Source: Chromobacterium haemolyticum
GTDB lineage: Bacteria > Pseudomonadota > Gammaproteobacteria > Burkholderiales > Chromobacteriaceae
Reading direction: 5' to 3'
DNA: 39,897 nucleotides
Assembly: GCF_002081825.1 (NCBI RefSeq)
Contig: NZ_MUKU01000044.1
Coordinates: 1-39,897 of the forward strand
The translations under genes were made by a program, and so were the position numbers. Below are positions 25,640 to 34,357 of this stretch, one piece after another (within the stretch, counting starts at the first letter, position 1; each line of letters starts with the position of its first letter). The notes under the pieces were generated by a model, which saw nothing but the letters and a program-made list of their open reading frames with translations, was not told the origin of the DNA and did not search any database.

Positions 25640-27208
25640 TCAGCCCAGGCGCCGGCGCAGCGCGCGGCTCAGCTGTTCCACGCCCCAGGACAGCGCCACC
25701 ATCGCCAGGATGATGGCGGCGGCGGCCTGTTGTTGGAACAAGGAGAGTGCCAGGTAGAGTTGCTGGCCCAGGCCGCCGGCGCCGACGATGCCGAGCACGG
25801 TGGCGATGCGGATATTGTTTTCCCAGCGATACAAGGTGTAAGCCAGCCATTGGCTGGCGACCATGGGCAAGGGCCCGTAGCAGAAGGCGGCCGCGCGGCC
25901 GGCGCCGGCGTGCAGCAGGGCCTGCTCCGCCTGCGCCGGCGCGTTTTCCAGGGTTTCCGCAAACAAGCGGCCCAACACGCCGGCGGTGTGCATCGCCAGC
26001 GCCAGCACGCCGGCCGCCGGCCCCAGGCCCAGCGCCAACACCGCCAGCGCCGCCCACAGCAGGTCCGGTATGCCGCGCAGCATGTTCAACAACAGCCGCG
26101 TCGCGCTCTTGGCGGCGACGCCCAGCCGGCCGGCCGCCGGCAAGGCCAGCGGCATGGCCAGCAAGGCCGCCAGCACCGTGCCCAGCGCCGACATCGCCAA
26201 GGTTTCCACCACGCCCTGACCCAACTGCCTCAACGTGGCGGGGGAGAAGTCCGGCGGCAGGAATTCCATGGCGAAGCGCGGCAGGCCGCGCCAGTCGAAG
26301 CCGTTGGCGCGCCAGTCCGGCCATAGCCAGCAAAGGCTGAAGGCGGCCAGCGCGCCAACGGCCAGCAACAGGCGGCGGCCGCCGCCGTCGCGTTCCAAAG
26401 CGCGTCGCGACCAGCGGCTGACGCCCTCGCTCAAACCCACCAGCAGCAGGAACATCAGGAGTAGAGTGCCCACCTCGCCGCCGTTGAGCATTTTCAGGCT
26501 GCTGTCCAGCAACTGACCGATGCCGCCGGCGCCGACGAAACCCATCACGGCCGACGCGCGAATCGCGCATTCCCAGCGGTAGACGCTATAGCTGATCAAT
26601 TCCGGCAGCGCTTGCGGCCACAGCGCCCAGCACAGCCGTTGCCAGCGGCTGGCGCCGGCGGCCGCCAGCGCCAGCGCCGGCGCGCGCGGCTGGGATTCCA
26701 GAATTTCCGCGTAGACCTTGCCCAGCATGCCGCCGTAAGCCAGGCCCAGCGCCAATACCGCCGGCAGGCTGCCCAGGCCGGCTGCGCGGACGAAGAGCAG
26801 CGCCCAGACGATGTCCGGCACGCCGCGCAGCCATACCATCAGCCCGCGCAGCAGGCTTTGCGCCGCCAAGACCGCGCGGCGCGGCGCGGCGGCGGTGAGT
26901 TGATGATCGTCCAGCGCGCGGCTGGTGGCGAAGGCCAATGGCGCGCCCAGCAGCATGGCCAGGACCAGGCCGGCGCTGGCCACGGCCAGCGTGACGGCGG
27001 TTTCCCTTATTACCTCTTTCAGGAAGTCGCCGTCGTGGGCCGGCGGCAGAAAGCCGGCGGCGAAGCGCGCCAGGCTGAGCCAGGTATCGCCGTTGAGCAA
27101 GGTGCTCAGTGTGAACTGAGTCAGCGGCAGCGTGGGCAGAAGCAGCGCCAGAGTCAGCAGCAGCCAGCCCAACCGCGAGCGCGCGGCCGGGTCGCGCGGC
27201 TTCAGCAT
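25640..27208 (-). CDS. phnE: Phosphonate-type ABC transporter permease, two PhnE modules fused
   Basis: The protein has 522 residues, about twice the length of a usual PhnE. Two homologous permease modules follow each other (about 1-262 and 263-522). Each has a MLRGIPDLLWA or WLRGVPDIVWA segment and a late EAA-type loop: YSVYRWECAIRASAVMGFVG in the first, YTLYRWENNIRIATVLGIVG in the second. The fused pair replaces the PhnE homodimer in the inner membrane. The true start is ATG 27208, overlapping phnC by 7 bases; the longer frame up to 27646 is a shadow inside phnC. The TGA stop borders repeat A6. No phosphonate-degrading genes follow. Confidence 0.9.
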   Translation of the reverse strand: MLKPRDPAARSRLGWLLLTLALLLPTLPLTQFTLSTLLNGDTWLSLARFAAGFLPPAHDGDFLKEVIRETAVTLAVASAGLVLAMLLGAPLAFATSRALDDHQLTAAAPRRAVLAAQSLLRGLMVWLRGVPDIVWALLFVRAAGLGSLPAVLALGLAYGGMLGKVYAEILESQPRAPALALAAAGASRWQRLCWALWPQALPELISYSVYRWECAIRASAVMGFVGAGGIGQLLDSSLKMLNGGEVGTLLLMFLLLVGLSEGVSRWSRRALERDGGGRRLLLAVGALAAFSLCWLWPDWRANGFDWRGLPRFAMEFLPPDFSPATLRQLGQGVVETLAMSALGTVLAALLAMPLALPAAGRLGVAAKSATRLLLNMLRGIPDLLWAALAVLALGLGPAAGVLALAMHTAGVLGRLFAETLENAPAQAEQALLHAGAGRAAAFCYGPLPMVASQWLAYTLYRWENNIRIATVLGIVGAGGLGQQLYLALSLFQQQAAAAIILAMVALSWGVEQLSRALRRRLG

Positions 27209-27999
27209 TGCAGGCCTCTGAGCCCCGTGGCGGGCGCGGCCGTTTCCGTCGCCGCGTCGGGCGCGTCGCCGGAGTAGAGTTCGGTCAGCCGCGCGGAGTC
27301 GACCTGTTCGCGCGGCAAGTCGAAGGCGACGGCGCCGTCGCGCAGGCCGATGATGCGCGGGAAGTGCTCCAGGGCCAGTTGCACCGAGTGCAGGCTGACC
27401 AGCAGGGTCGCGCGGCGCGCGCGGGCGTCCTCGCATAGCAGGCGTATGGTGTCGTCGGCCAGCCTGGGGTCCAGAGCCGACACGGGTTCGTCGGCCAGCA
27501 AGAGTTCCGGGCGCTGGTACAGCGCGCGGGCGATGCCGACGCGCTGGCGTTGGCCGCCGGACAGCTGGTCGCAGCGCTGCCACAGTTTGTCGGACAGGCC
27601 CAGCCGCTCCAATTCGGCGGCGACGCCGGCGGCGTCGTCCGGCCACAGCAGCCGGCGCAGGGCCGCCAGTTCGCCGCTGCGGGCCAGCCGGCCGGCCGCC
27701 ACCGCGTGGATCACCCGCTGGCGCGGCGGCAACGGCGGCGTCTGGTAGACGCTGGCGATGCGCGCGCGCAAGGCGCGCAGGGCGCGGCGCGGCAGGTGCC
27801 AGGGGTCGGCGCCCAGCAGCCGGACCTCGCCGGCGTCCGGGCGCAGGCCGGTGTTGGCCAGCAGCAGCAGCGAACTCTTGCCGGCGCCGGACGGCCCGAT
27901 CAAGGCCGCTTGCTCGCCGGCGGCCAGGCGCAGCGTTATGCCGCGCAGGATGACGGCGCCGTCCAGCTTCAGGCCGGCGTCGTGGAACTCCAGGCTCAC
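27202..27999 (-). CDS. phnC: Phosphonate-type ABC transporter ATP-binding protein
   Basis: The protein has 265 residues and drives uptake through the fused permease. The ATPase motifs are complete: Walker A GPSGAGKS (35-42), signature LSGGQRQRVGIARAL, Walker B ELLLADEPVSALD and the switch His in LLVSLHSVQLALEHF. The order and the text after the signature fit PhnC. It overlaps phnD by 4 bases upstream (ATGA) and phnE by 7 bases downstream, so the three genes are translationally coupled. The last 25 residues are Ala-rich and may be a species-specific tail. Confidence 0.92.
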   Translation of the reverse strand: MSLEFHDAGLKLDGAVILRGITLRLAAGEQAALIGPSGAGKSSLLLLANTGLRPDAGEVRLLGADPWHLPRRALRALRARIASVYQTPPLPPRQRVIHAVAAGRLARSGELAALRRLLWPDDAAGVAAELERLGLSDKLWQRCDQLSGGQRQRVGIARALYQRPELLLADEPVSALDPRLADDTIRLLCEDARARRATLLVSLHSVQLALEHFPRIIGLRDGAVAFDLPREQVDSARLTELYSGDAPDAATETAAPATGLRGLQC

Positions 28000-28838
28000 T
28001 TCAGCAGCCCGGCGGCCGTGGCGGCGGCTTCTATGCCCTGATAATTGTCCGGCTTGGTGGGAATGAAGCGGCTGGCGCGCTGCAGATCCAGCACGGCTTT
28101 CTGTTCCGGATTCTTGGCGTCCAGCTTGAGGAAGGCCTGGCGGATTTTGTCCTGCAAACCCTTGTCCATGCTGCCGCGCACCGTCCAGTTGTAGTCGTAG
28201 TAGGGCGGGGTGGTGGCGATTACGCGCACTTTGGCGCTATCCACTTTCTTGCTTTCCACCAGCTTCTGCCACACGGAGCTGTTCAACACGCCGGCCTCCA
28301 CCTTGCCGGCGGCCACCCAGGCCACGGTGGCGTCGTGGGCACCGGAATAGGCGACGTTCTTAAAGAAACTTTCCGGTTTGATGCCGTCCTTCTGCATGAA
28401 ATAGCGCGGCATCAGATGGCCGGACGTGGAGGAGGCGGAACCGAAGGCGAAGCTGTCGCCCTTGAGCTCTTTCAGACTCTTGGCCGGGCCGCTGGTGATG
28501 AAGGTGGAGGTGAACTTGCTGTCCTCCTCGCGCTGCACCAGCGGCACCACCTTGCCGCGTTGGCTGGCCTGCACATAGGTGAAGCCGCCCAGCCAGGCCA
28601 TGTCCAGCTTGTCCGAGGTCAGCGCGGTGACCACGCCGGCGTAATCCGACACCGGCACGAACTGCACCTTCATGCCCAGCTCTTTTTCCAGATACTGGCC
28701 CAACGGAGCGAATTTGCGCTGCAACTCGGTGGGAGATTCGTCGGGAATGGCGGAGACCTTGAGCACGGTCTGGGCGGCGTTGGCCAGGGTGGCGGCGGCC
28801 AGCAGCGCGCCGGCCAGCGTCAGTTTGATGGCGGTCAT
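27996..28838 (-). CDS. phnD: Phosphonate/phosphite-type ABC transporter substrate-binding protein
   Basis: The protein has 280 residues with a signal peptide (MTAIKLTLAGALLAAATLANA) and is periplasmic. Family segments are VSAIPDESPTELQRKFAPLG, VSDYAGVVTALTSDKLDMAWLGG, FGSASSTSGHLMPRYFM and VAYSGAHDATVAWVAAGKV, typical of PhnD/PtxB/HtxB-like proteins. The ligand could be a phosphonate, phosphite or hypophosphite; the binding residues do not settle this by eye. It is the first gene of the phnDCE operon. No Pho box was recognised upstream. Confidence 0.92.
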   Translation of the reverse strand: MTAIKLTLAGALLAAATLANAAQTVLKVSAIPDESPTELQRKFAPLGQYLEKELGMKVQFVPVSDYAGVVTALTSDKLDMAWLGGFTYVQASQRGKVVPLVQREEDSKFTSTFITSGPAKSLKELKGDSFAFGSASSTSGHLMPRYFMQKDGIKPESFFKNVAYSGAHDATVAWVAAGKVEAGVLNSSVWQKLVESKKVDSAKVRVIATTPPYYDYNWTVRGSMDKGLQDKIRQAFLKLDAKNPEQKAVLDLQRASRFIPTKPDNYQGIEAAATAAGLLK

Positions 28839-28887
28839 GGCAGTGTTTTCCTCTATTGCGGACGAAAAGCCGCAAGGGCTAGGGATT

Positions 28888-28916
28888 CAAAAAGGCCAGT
28901 CATTAAGACTGGCCTT
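28888..28916 (-). terminator. Terminator of lgt
   Basis: A perfect 10-bp stem AAGGCCAGTC/GACTGGCCTT (28892-28901, 28907-28916) with a 5-base loop is followed on the minus strand by a T run. It lies 55 bases after the lgt stop codon and before phnD, so it separates the two minus-strand units. Confidence 0.8.
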
Positions 28917-28970
28917 GAAGCGGCGGACTAAAGACCGCCGCGTATAGCAAGCATTCTAGCCTAGCCCGGC

Positions 28971-29822
28971 TCAGGCCGCCTTGCGCTTGCCGAACAGGTA
29001 GAACAAGGCCATGCCGATCACGATCATAGGCAGGCTCAGCCATTGGCCCATGCTGATCACGTCGGACTGGCCGAAGATGCCGGCGTCCGGCGTGCGGAAG
29101 AACTCGCTGCCGAAGCGGGCCAGGCCGTAGCCGATCAGGAACAGTGCGGACACCTGGCCGCGGGCGCGCGTTTTGGCGCTGAAGCACCACAGCAGCGCGA
29201 ACAGCGCCAGGCCTTCCAGCGCGAATTCATACAGCTGCGAGGGGTGGCGCGGCAGGCCGCCGTAGTTGAGCAGGGTGACCATCAGGTCGGAGGACTGCTG
29301 CGCCTGGATCAGATCGTCCATTTTGGCCTGCGGAAACAGCATCGCCCACGGCAGCTTGGGATCGGCTACCCGGCCCCACAGTTCGCCGTTGATGAAGTTG
29401 CCGATGCGGCCGGCGGCCAGTCCCAGCGGCACCAGCGGCGCGATGAAGTCGGTGACTTCCCAGAAGCTGCGGCCGTGTTTGCGCGCGAACAGCGCCACGC
29501 CGATCAAGACGCCGATGAAGCCGCCGTGGAAAGACATGCCGCCCTTCCACACCATCAGGATTTCCAGCGGGTGGCTAAGGTAATAGCCGGGCTGGTAGAA
29601 CAGCACTTCGCCCAGGCGGCCGCCCAGCACTACGCCGACGGCGCCGTACATCAGCAGATCGTCCAGCAGCTTGGAGGTGAGGAAGGCGTGGCCGCGCTTG
29701 ATGCGGTAATTGCCTAGAATCAGGAAGCTGGCGAAGCCCAGCAAGTACATCAGGCCGTACCAATGGATGGCCAGCGGGCCCAGCTGGATGGCCACGGGGT
29801 CGAACTGCGGATGAATGATCAT
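28971..29822 (-). CDS. lgt: Prolipoprotein diacylglyceryl transferase
   Basis: The protein has 283 residues and transfers diacylglycerol from phosphatidylglycerol to the Cys of prolipoproteins in the inner membrane. About seven membrane segments are visible. Signatures are [15 protein letters not shown] and [15 protein letters not shown], with the essential Arg and His of the family, and the late [15 protein letters not shown]. The length is normal. It is divergent from ilvD. The start ATG at 29822 has no strong ribosome site. The enzyme uses phosphatidylglycerol, the lipid that the nearby ynb cluster might make, but the genes are not linked transcriptionally. Confidence 0.96.
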   Translation of the reverse strand: MIIHPQFDPVAIQLGPLAIHWYGLMYLLGFASFLILGNYRIKRGHAFLTSKLLDDLLMYGAVGVVLGGRLGEVLFYQPGYYLSHPLEILMVWKGGMSFHGGFIGVLIGVALFARKHGRSFWEVTDFIAPLVPLGLAAGRIGNFINGELWGRVADPKLPWAMLFPQAKMDDLIQAQQSSDLMVTLLNYGGLPRHPSQLYEFALEGLALFALLWCFSAKTRARGQVSALFLIGYGLARFGSEFFRTPDAGIFGQSDVISMGQWLSLPMIVIGMALFYLFGKRKAA

Positions 29823-30019
29823 TTGTCAGCCGTGTGCGTTTGCGGTAAAAGAATGTGGACGGATTATATGGGAAAGCGTTCCCGCGCGTCGCGCGGCCCA
29901 CCCGCCGCCCGACGCATTTTTGCCTTGAGCTCCCCGGCACCCGGAGCCAGGCGGCCCGGCCTTAAAGCAGGCCAGGCCCGGAGCGCCTTTCCCCTCATGT
30001 AGAAATTAAGGAATCAGCA

Positions 30020-31873
30020 ATGCCCCAATACCGCTCCCGCACTTCCACCGCCGGCCGCAATATGGCGGGTGCCCGCGCTCTATGGCGCGCCACCGGCATG
30101 AAGGACGACGACTTCGGCAAACCCATCATCGCCATCGCCAATAGCTTCACCCAGTTCGTGCCCGGTCATGTGCACCTGCACAATATGGGTCAGTTGGTAG
30201 CTCGGGAAATCGAACGCGCCGGCGGCGTGGCCAAGGAATTCAACACCATCGCCATCGACGACGGCATCGCCATGGGCCACGGCGGCATGCTCTACAGCCT
30301 GCCCAGCCGGGACTTGATCGCCGACAGCGTGGAATACATGGTCAACGCTCACTGCGCCGACGCGCTGGTGTGCATCTCCAACTGCGACAAGATCACCCCC
30401 GGCATGCTGATGGCGGCGATGCGTTTGAACATCCCGGTGGTGTTCGTTTCCGGCGGCCCGATGGAGGCCGGCAAAGTGCAGTGGGGCAACGACATCCGCA
30501 AGCTGGACCTGGTGGACGCGATGGTGGAGGCCGCCAACAGCGCGGTGTCCAATGAGGACGTCGAGCGCGTGGAGCGTTCCGCCTGTCCCACCTGCGGCTC
30601 TTGCTCCGGCATGTTCACCGCCAACTCCATGAACTGCCTGACCGAGGCGCTGGGCCTGTCCCTGCCGGGCAACGGCAGCCTGGTGGCCACGCATGCGGAC
30701 CGCAAGGAATTGTTCCTGCGCGCCGGCCGTCTGATCGTGGATATCACCAAGCGCCATTACGAGCAGGACGACGCCAGCCTGCTGCCGCGCGCCATCGCCA
30801 CCAAGGCCGCGTTTGAGAACGCGATGAGCCTGGATGTGGCCATGGGCGGCTCCACCAACACCGTGCTGCACCTGCTGGCGGCGGCGCAGGAAGCCGGCGT
30901 GGACTTCAAAATGGCGGACATCGACCGCATCTCGCGTTCGGTGCCGTGCCTGGCCAAGGTGGCGCCGGCCACCCAGAAATACCATATGGAAGACGTGCAC
31001 CGCGCCGGCGGCGTGGTGGCCATCCTGGCCGAGCTGGACCGCGCCGGCCTGATCCGCCGCGAGGTGCCCACCGTGCACAGCGCCACGCTGGGCGAAGCGC
31101 TGGAAGCTTGGGACATCTGTCGCCATGGCGAAGACAGTGAGGCGCGACGCTTCTACCGCGCGGCGCCGGGCGGCGTGCCCACCACCATTGCCTTCTCGCA
31201 ATCCATGCGCTACCCGACGGTGGACGACGACCGCGCCGAAGGCTGCATTCGCGATTGCGAGCACGCTTACTCCCAGGACGGCGGCCTAGCGGTGTTGGCC
31301 GGTAATATCGCCGAGCGCGGCTGCATCGTTAAAACCGCCGGCGTGGACGACTCCATTCTCAAATTCAACGGGCGAGCTCGCCTCTTCGAAAGCCAGGACG
31401 CGGCGGTGGAGGCCATCCTGGCCGACCGCATCGTGGCCGGCGACGTAGTGGTGATCCGCTACGAAGGCCCCAAGGGCGGCCCCGGCATGCAGGAAATGTT
31501 GTACCCCACCAGCTATCTGAAATCCAAAGGTTTGGGCAAGGACTGCGCTTTGCTGACCGATGGTCGCTTCTCCGGAGGCACCTCCGGCCTGTCCATCGGC
31601 CATGTGTCGCCGGAAGCCGCCGAGGGCGGCGCCATCGGTCTGGTGGAAGAGGGCGACCGCATCGAGATCGATATCCCGGGCCGTTCCATCCGCTTGGCGG
31701 TCAGCGATGAAACCTTGGCGGCGCGACGCGCGGCGATGGAAGCCAAGGGCCGCGACGCCTGGAAGCCGCTGGGCCGCGACCGTGTGGTCAGCCCTGCGCT
31801 GCGCGCCTACGCGGCGATGACTACCAGCGCCGACACCGGCGCGGTGCGGGATGTGACGCAAGTGGAGAAGTAA
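30020..31873 (+). CDS. ilvD: Dihydroxy-acid dehydratase
   Basis: The protein has 617 residues, nearly the length of E. coli IlvD, and dehydrates dihydroxy acids in isoleucine and valine synthesis. Iron-sulfur ligands are Cys122 in [10 protein letters not shown] and Cys195 in [22 protein letters not shown] text ([12 protein letters not shown]) and [16 protein letters not shown] are conserved. AAGGA lies 7 bases before the ATG. The gene stands alone and is followed by a strong terminator. No leader-peptide attenuator was seen in the 200 bases upstream. Confidence 0.98.
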   Translation: MPQYRSRTSTAGRNMAGARALWRATGMKDDDFGKPIIAIANSFTQFVPGHVHLHNMGQLVAREIERAGGVAKEFNTIAIDDGIAMGHGGMLYSLPSRDLIADSVEYMVNAHCADALVCISNCDKITPGMLMAAMRLNIPVVFVSGGPMEAGKVQWGNDIRKLDLVDAMVEAANSAVSNEDVERVERSACPTCGSCSGMFTANSMNCLTEALGLSLPGNGSLVATHADRKELFLRAGRLIVDITKRHYEQDDASLLPRAIATKAAFENAMSLDVAMGGSTNTVLHLLAAAQEAGVDFKMADIDRISRSVPCLAKVAPATQKYHMEDVHRAGGVVAILAELDRAGLIRREVPTVHSATLGEALEAWDICRHGEDSEARRFYRAAPGGVPTTIAFSQSMRYPTVDDDRAEGCIRDCEHAYSQDGGLAVLAGNIAERGCIVKTAGVDDSILKFNGRARLFESQDAAVEAILADRIVAGDVVVIRYEGPKGGPGMQEMLYPTSYLKSKGLGKDCALLTDGRFSGGTSGLSIGHVSPEAAEGGAIGLVEEGDRIEIDIPGRSIRLAVSDETLAARRAAMEAKGRDAWKPLGRDRVVSPALRAYAAMTTSADTGAVRDVTQVEK

Positions 31874-31904
31874 GCGCGCGCGGCCAGAGGCCGCAGCGTG
31901 CGAC

Positions 31905-31929
31905 ACGGCGGCCGTAGGCCGCCGTTTTT
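31905..31929 (+). terminator. Terminator of ilvD
   Basis: A 9-bp stem ACGGCGGCC/GGCCGCCGT (31905-31913, 31917-31925) with a 3-base loop runs into TTTT. It lies 31 bases after the ilvD stop codon. Confidence 0.85.
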
Positions 31930-31940
31930 GCGCCCACTTA

Positions 31941-32085
31941 GAAGCTGTTTACGGTCTGTTGCACTTCGTGGCGCGTCACACGGTGAGTACCTCCTTCGAA
32001 ATGCTCATGTACCACGAGTATATTTCGCTTTCTCAGTGGTTCTCGCCTTGTTCCGCCTTTGCTCGCGAGACTTTGAGCCAGGTTT
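31941..32085 (-). repeat. Repeat A, copy 7 (inverted)
   Basis: A 145-bp copy with ends GAAGCTGTTTACGGTCTG and GACTTTGAGCCAGGTTT, more diverged than copies 1, 4, 5 and 8. Flanks are TTA (31938-31940) and TCA (32086-32088), so they differ. With copy 8 it brackets the orphan adhesin gene as an inverted pair. Confidence 0.8.
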
Positions 32086-32126
32086 TCAAGGGGAGGGGTT
32101 GTTGTTTTTGAGGGGTTTCTTCCGTG

Positions 32127-33221
32127 TCAGTCGAATTTGAACTTCAGCGTGGCGTTGCCGGAGTAGCTGCCGGGGGCGGGTTTGTCCACCAGGCGTACCG
32201 GGTAGCTATTAAGCTCAAACTGCAGGTCTTTCACTTTGATGAGCTGGTCGCCGCTGGGGCTGGCGTTGGGCGGGGTGGGGGGGACCAGCTTGTTGTCGCT
32301 GCTTACGGCGATGCCCACTCCCGGGTGGCTGCTTATCAGGTAGTGCGGCGCAGCGGGAGGGGAGGCTGACTCCAGCGACAGCTCGATTTTTCCGGCGGCG
32401 GGATTGGTGCACTGGATGGTGAAGCGACGTTGGATCGCGTGTTGGCCCGGCTCGCCGGGCCTGGCGAGCTGTTGCGGCGACAGCGCGCCAAAATCAAAGG
32501 TGGTGATTTGGCCGGCGGTCAGTTGGCAGTTTTGCGGCACGGTGACCGTGCCGCTTAAACTCACAGTGGCAATGGCTTTTCCGCGTTGGGGAGAATAATT
32601 GGCGCTGTCTATGCGGTCATGGATGTCAAACAGCTTGGTAAGGGGGATGCTCAGGCTGCCGACAAAGGGCTGTGTCAGCAATAAATGGATTTTTCCTGTG
32701 CGCCCAACTGAAAAATGGCTTGACAGGGCAACTCCCGGATTACACCACTTCACGTCATGCCCGCTACCGTCCTCAGCCTGAGAGGAAAACGGGACTGCCA
32801 CATAGTTGGTTCCTCCCGGTATATGTAGTTCAGCGGCGATCTTCACCGCGTCAATGTCTGGGAGGCGATAAAAGTTTACCGCTTTACCATCGACTGTTCG
32901 AGTCTCTCTATTCGTAAGCCTGGAATTCATCACAGTTTCATAGTATTGCCTGTAGCTGACCGTGGTTCTTATTGGGCAGGCGTCACAGCTCGCTCTCAGA
33001 GAGTAGTCTTTTAGCCAGTTGGTCTTGATGCCAGGGTAGAGGGTGTTGGCGCTGGCGTTGTTCAGGCTTTGGGTAAAGTTGACGTTGATAGCTTGGGCGC
33101 CGCCGCTGGCCGGTGAGCAGGAGTAAGCCAAGACTGCGCTGGGTAGCAGGGCGAGGCTAAGCCACTGTGTCGCGGTGCGCCACAAGGTCGCTTGCTTGTC
33201 TGAAAATAGAAAAGTATCCAT
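32127..33221 (-). CDS. Orphan fimbrial adhesin or minor tip subunit
   Basis: The protein has 364 residues and looks like a chaperone-usher tip protein without its own chaperone or usher. A signal peptide core (LSLALLPSAVLA) is followed by YSCSPASGG. The N-terminal part has Cys residues in SCDACPIRT and KWCNPGV. The C-terminal pilin domain has NCQLTAGQITTFDFGALSPQ, a second Cys in FTIQCTNPAAGKIELSLE and the end GNATLKFKFD, which is a donor-strand motif. It could be assembled by the fimbrial system at 1747-5125 or by another one. Many Cys residues suggest extra disulfides. Repeats A7 and A8 lie on both sides. Confidence 0.78.
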   Translation of the reverse strand: MDTFLFSDKQATLWRTATQWLSLALLPSAVLAYSCSPASGGAQAINVNFTQSLNNASANTLYPGIKTNWLKDYSLRASCDACPIRTTVSYRQYYETVMNSRLTNRETRTVDGKAVNFYRLPDIDAVKIAAELHIPGGTNYVAVPFSSQAEDGSGHDVKWCNPGVALSSHFSVGRTGKIHLLLTQPFVGSLSIPLTKLFDIHDRIDSANYSPQRGKAIATVSLSGTVTVPQNCQLTAGQITTFDFGALSPQQLARPGEPGQHAIQRRFTIQCTNPAAGKIELSLESASPPAAPHYLISSHPGVGIAVSSDNKLVPPTPPNASPSGDQLIKVKDLQFELNSYPVRLVDKPAPGSYSGNATLKFKFD

Positions 33222-33340
33222 ATAACCTCAATAAATATAGGGTTAATAGTGGTGATAGTCTCACTTTCCTTTTTCTTTGGACACCGTTCATGGTCTGCCC
33301 CCACTCCCTCATGAGCAATGGGTCAAGCCGCAGCATCTAA

Positions 33341-33483
33341 GAGCCTGTTTACGATCTTGCGAGCTAAGGCGAGACAAGGCGAAAACGGCTGAGAAAGCGG
33401 AATGTACAAGTGGTACATGAGCATTTCGAAGCGGCACTCACCGAGCCACGTTTCACGACGCGCAGCAGATCGTAAACAGGTTC
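33341..33483 (+). repeat. Repeat A, copy 8
   Basis: A 143-bp copy with ends GAGCCTGTTTACGATCTTG and AGATCGTAAACAGGTTC, flanked by TAA on both sides (33338-33340, 33484-33486). The equal flanks fit a 3-bp target duplication with TAA instead of the TTA seen at copies 1 and 5. Confidence 0.9.
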
Positions 33484-34357
33484 TAAGGCCATCATGGCAA
33501 GGCTGGTCCGTGGATGACATGGCGGGGGAAGACAAGCGGGCCTACTTGGCGAGAGAAGTGCGAGGAAGAGTTGGGGATAAGGCCCGGCGCGGCAGATAGA
33601 CCGCCATTGATATTTGTCATATTTCCTTAACCGGTTTCCGGATAGGATTCGGACCGTGTGGTTTTTGTCGTGCGGCCCATTGTTTTTTGGGGCGCTGCAA
33701 CCATCTGCTCCTCATTCGCCCGCCGCCGCTTTCCACTGGCGCGGCCTGGACTGTCCCCAGCCTCCCTGTTGCCGGCGGCATCTTAGTCTTGTTCATTTGT
33801 TTTCGAATCCAACAGTTCCATCCTGTTTGTTTTCCTAAATTTTCACAAACGAAATCTGTTCTAATGTCATTAATCATAAGATTGGTTTATTTAAATCTAA
33901 ATGGCATTTTTGGGGATGGAGCATAGATGGGCCGGGGTAGGGGAGAGATGGGGGAGAAGCAGAAAATGGAGAGGTTGATCGGCGCCGGCATGCCAGTTCC
34001 CTGTCTACATGGATTTTAATAATTTTATTGATTTAACAGAAGCTTAGCGTTTGCTTAGCATGGGGAGGTGCGGGGGAAAGGCAAAAAAAATGCGCGGTAC
34101 CGTTAGGTCCGCGCCAAGTCTACAAAGGAGAAATAGAGGAGAAACTATCAAGAAGCAATTGCTGCATCTCAACGAGAACGAATTATCCAGATTGCGGTAT
34201 CGAGTGTCAACATGTTGTTTTTCGCAAATGTGTGAAATTATAATTTTCTGTCGCGCATCTGGTACATCGCGGCCGAGGCCGCCGCTGTCGCGGCGCACCA
34301 TGGCCGTCGCAGCTGTGCCAAAATAGCGGTTTTCCGATTGCCGCAGGATTCCCCTTC
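33484..34357. other. Long intergenic region, AT-rich in part
   Basis: No gene is well supported in these 874 bases. The part from 33800 to 34060 is AT-rich and has no long frame of normal codon use. At 34136-34141 a strong ribosome-site-like GAGGAG stands 5 bases before ATC (34147), which opens a frame reading IKKQLLHLNENELSRL and then a Cys-rich stretch (STCCFSQMCEIIIFC). A normal start is missing, so this is at best a dead or unusual small peptide gene. The promoter of the gene at 34358 should lie near the end of this region but was not identified. Confidence 0.4.

Noticed and set aside
27209-27646. N-terminal extension of PhnE up to 27646
   Set aside because: The extra 146 residues are Arg- and Ala-rich and lie entirely inside phnC; the ATG at 27208 gives a normal start with overlap coupling.
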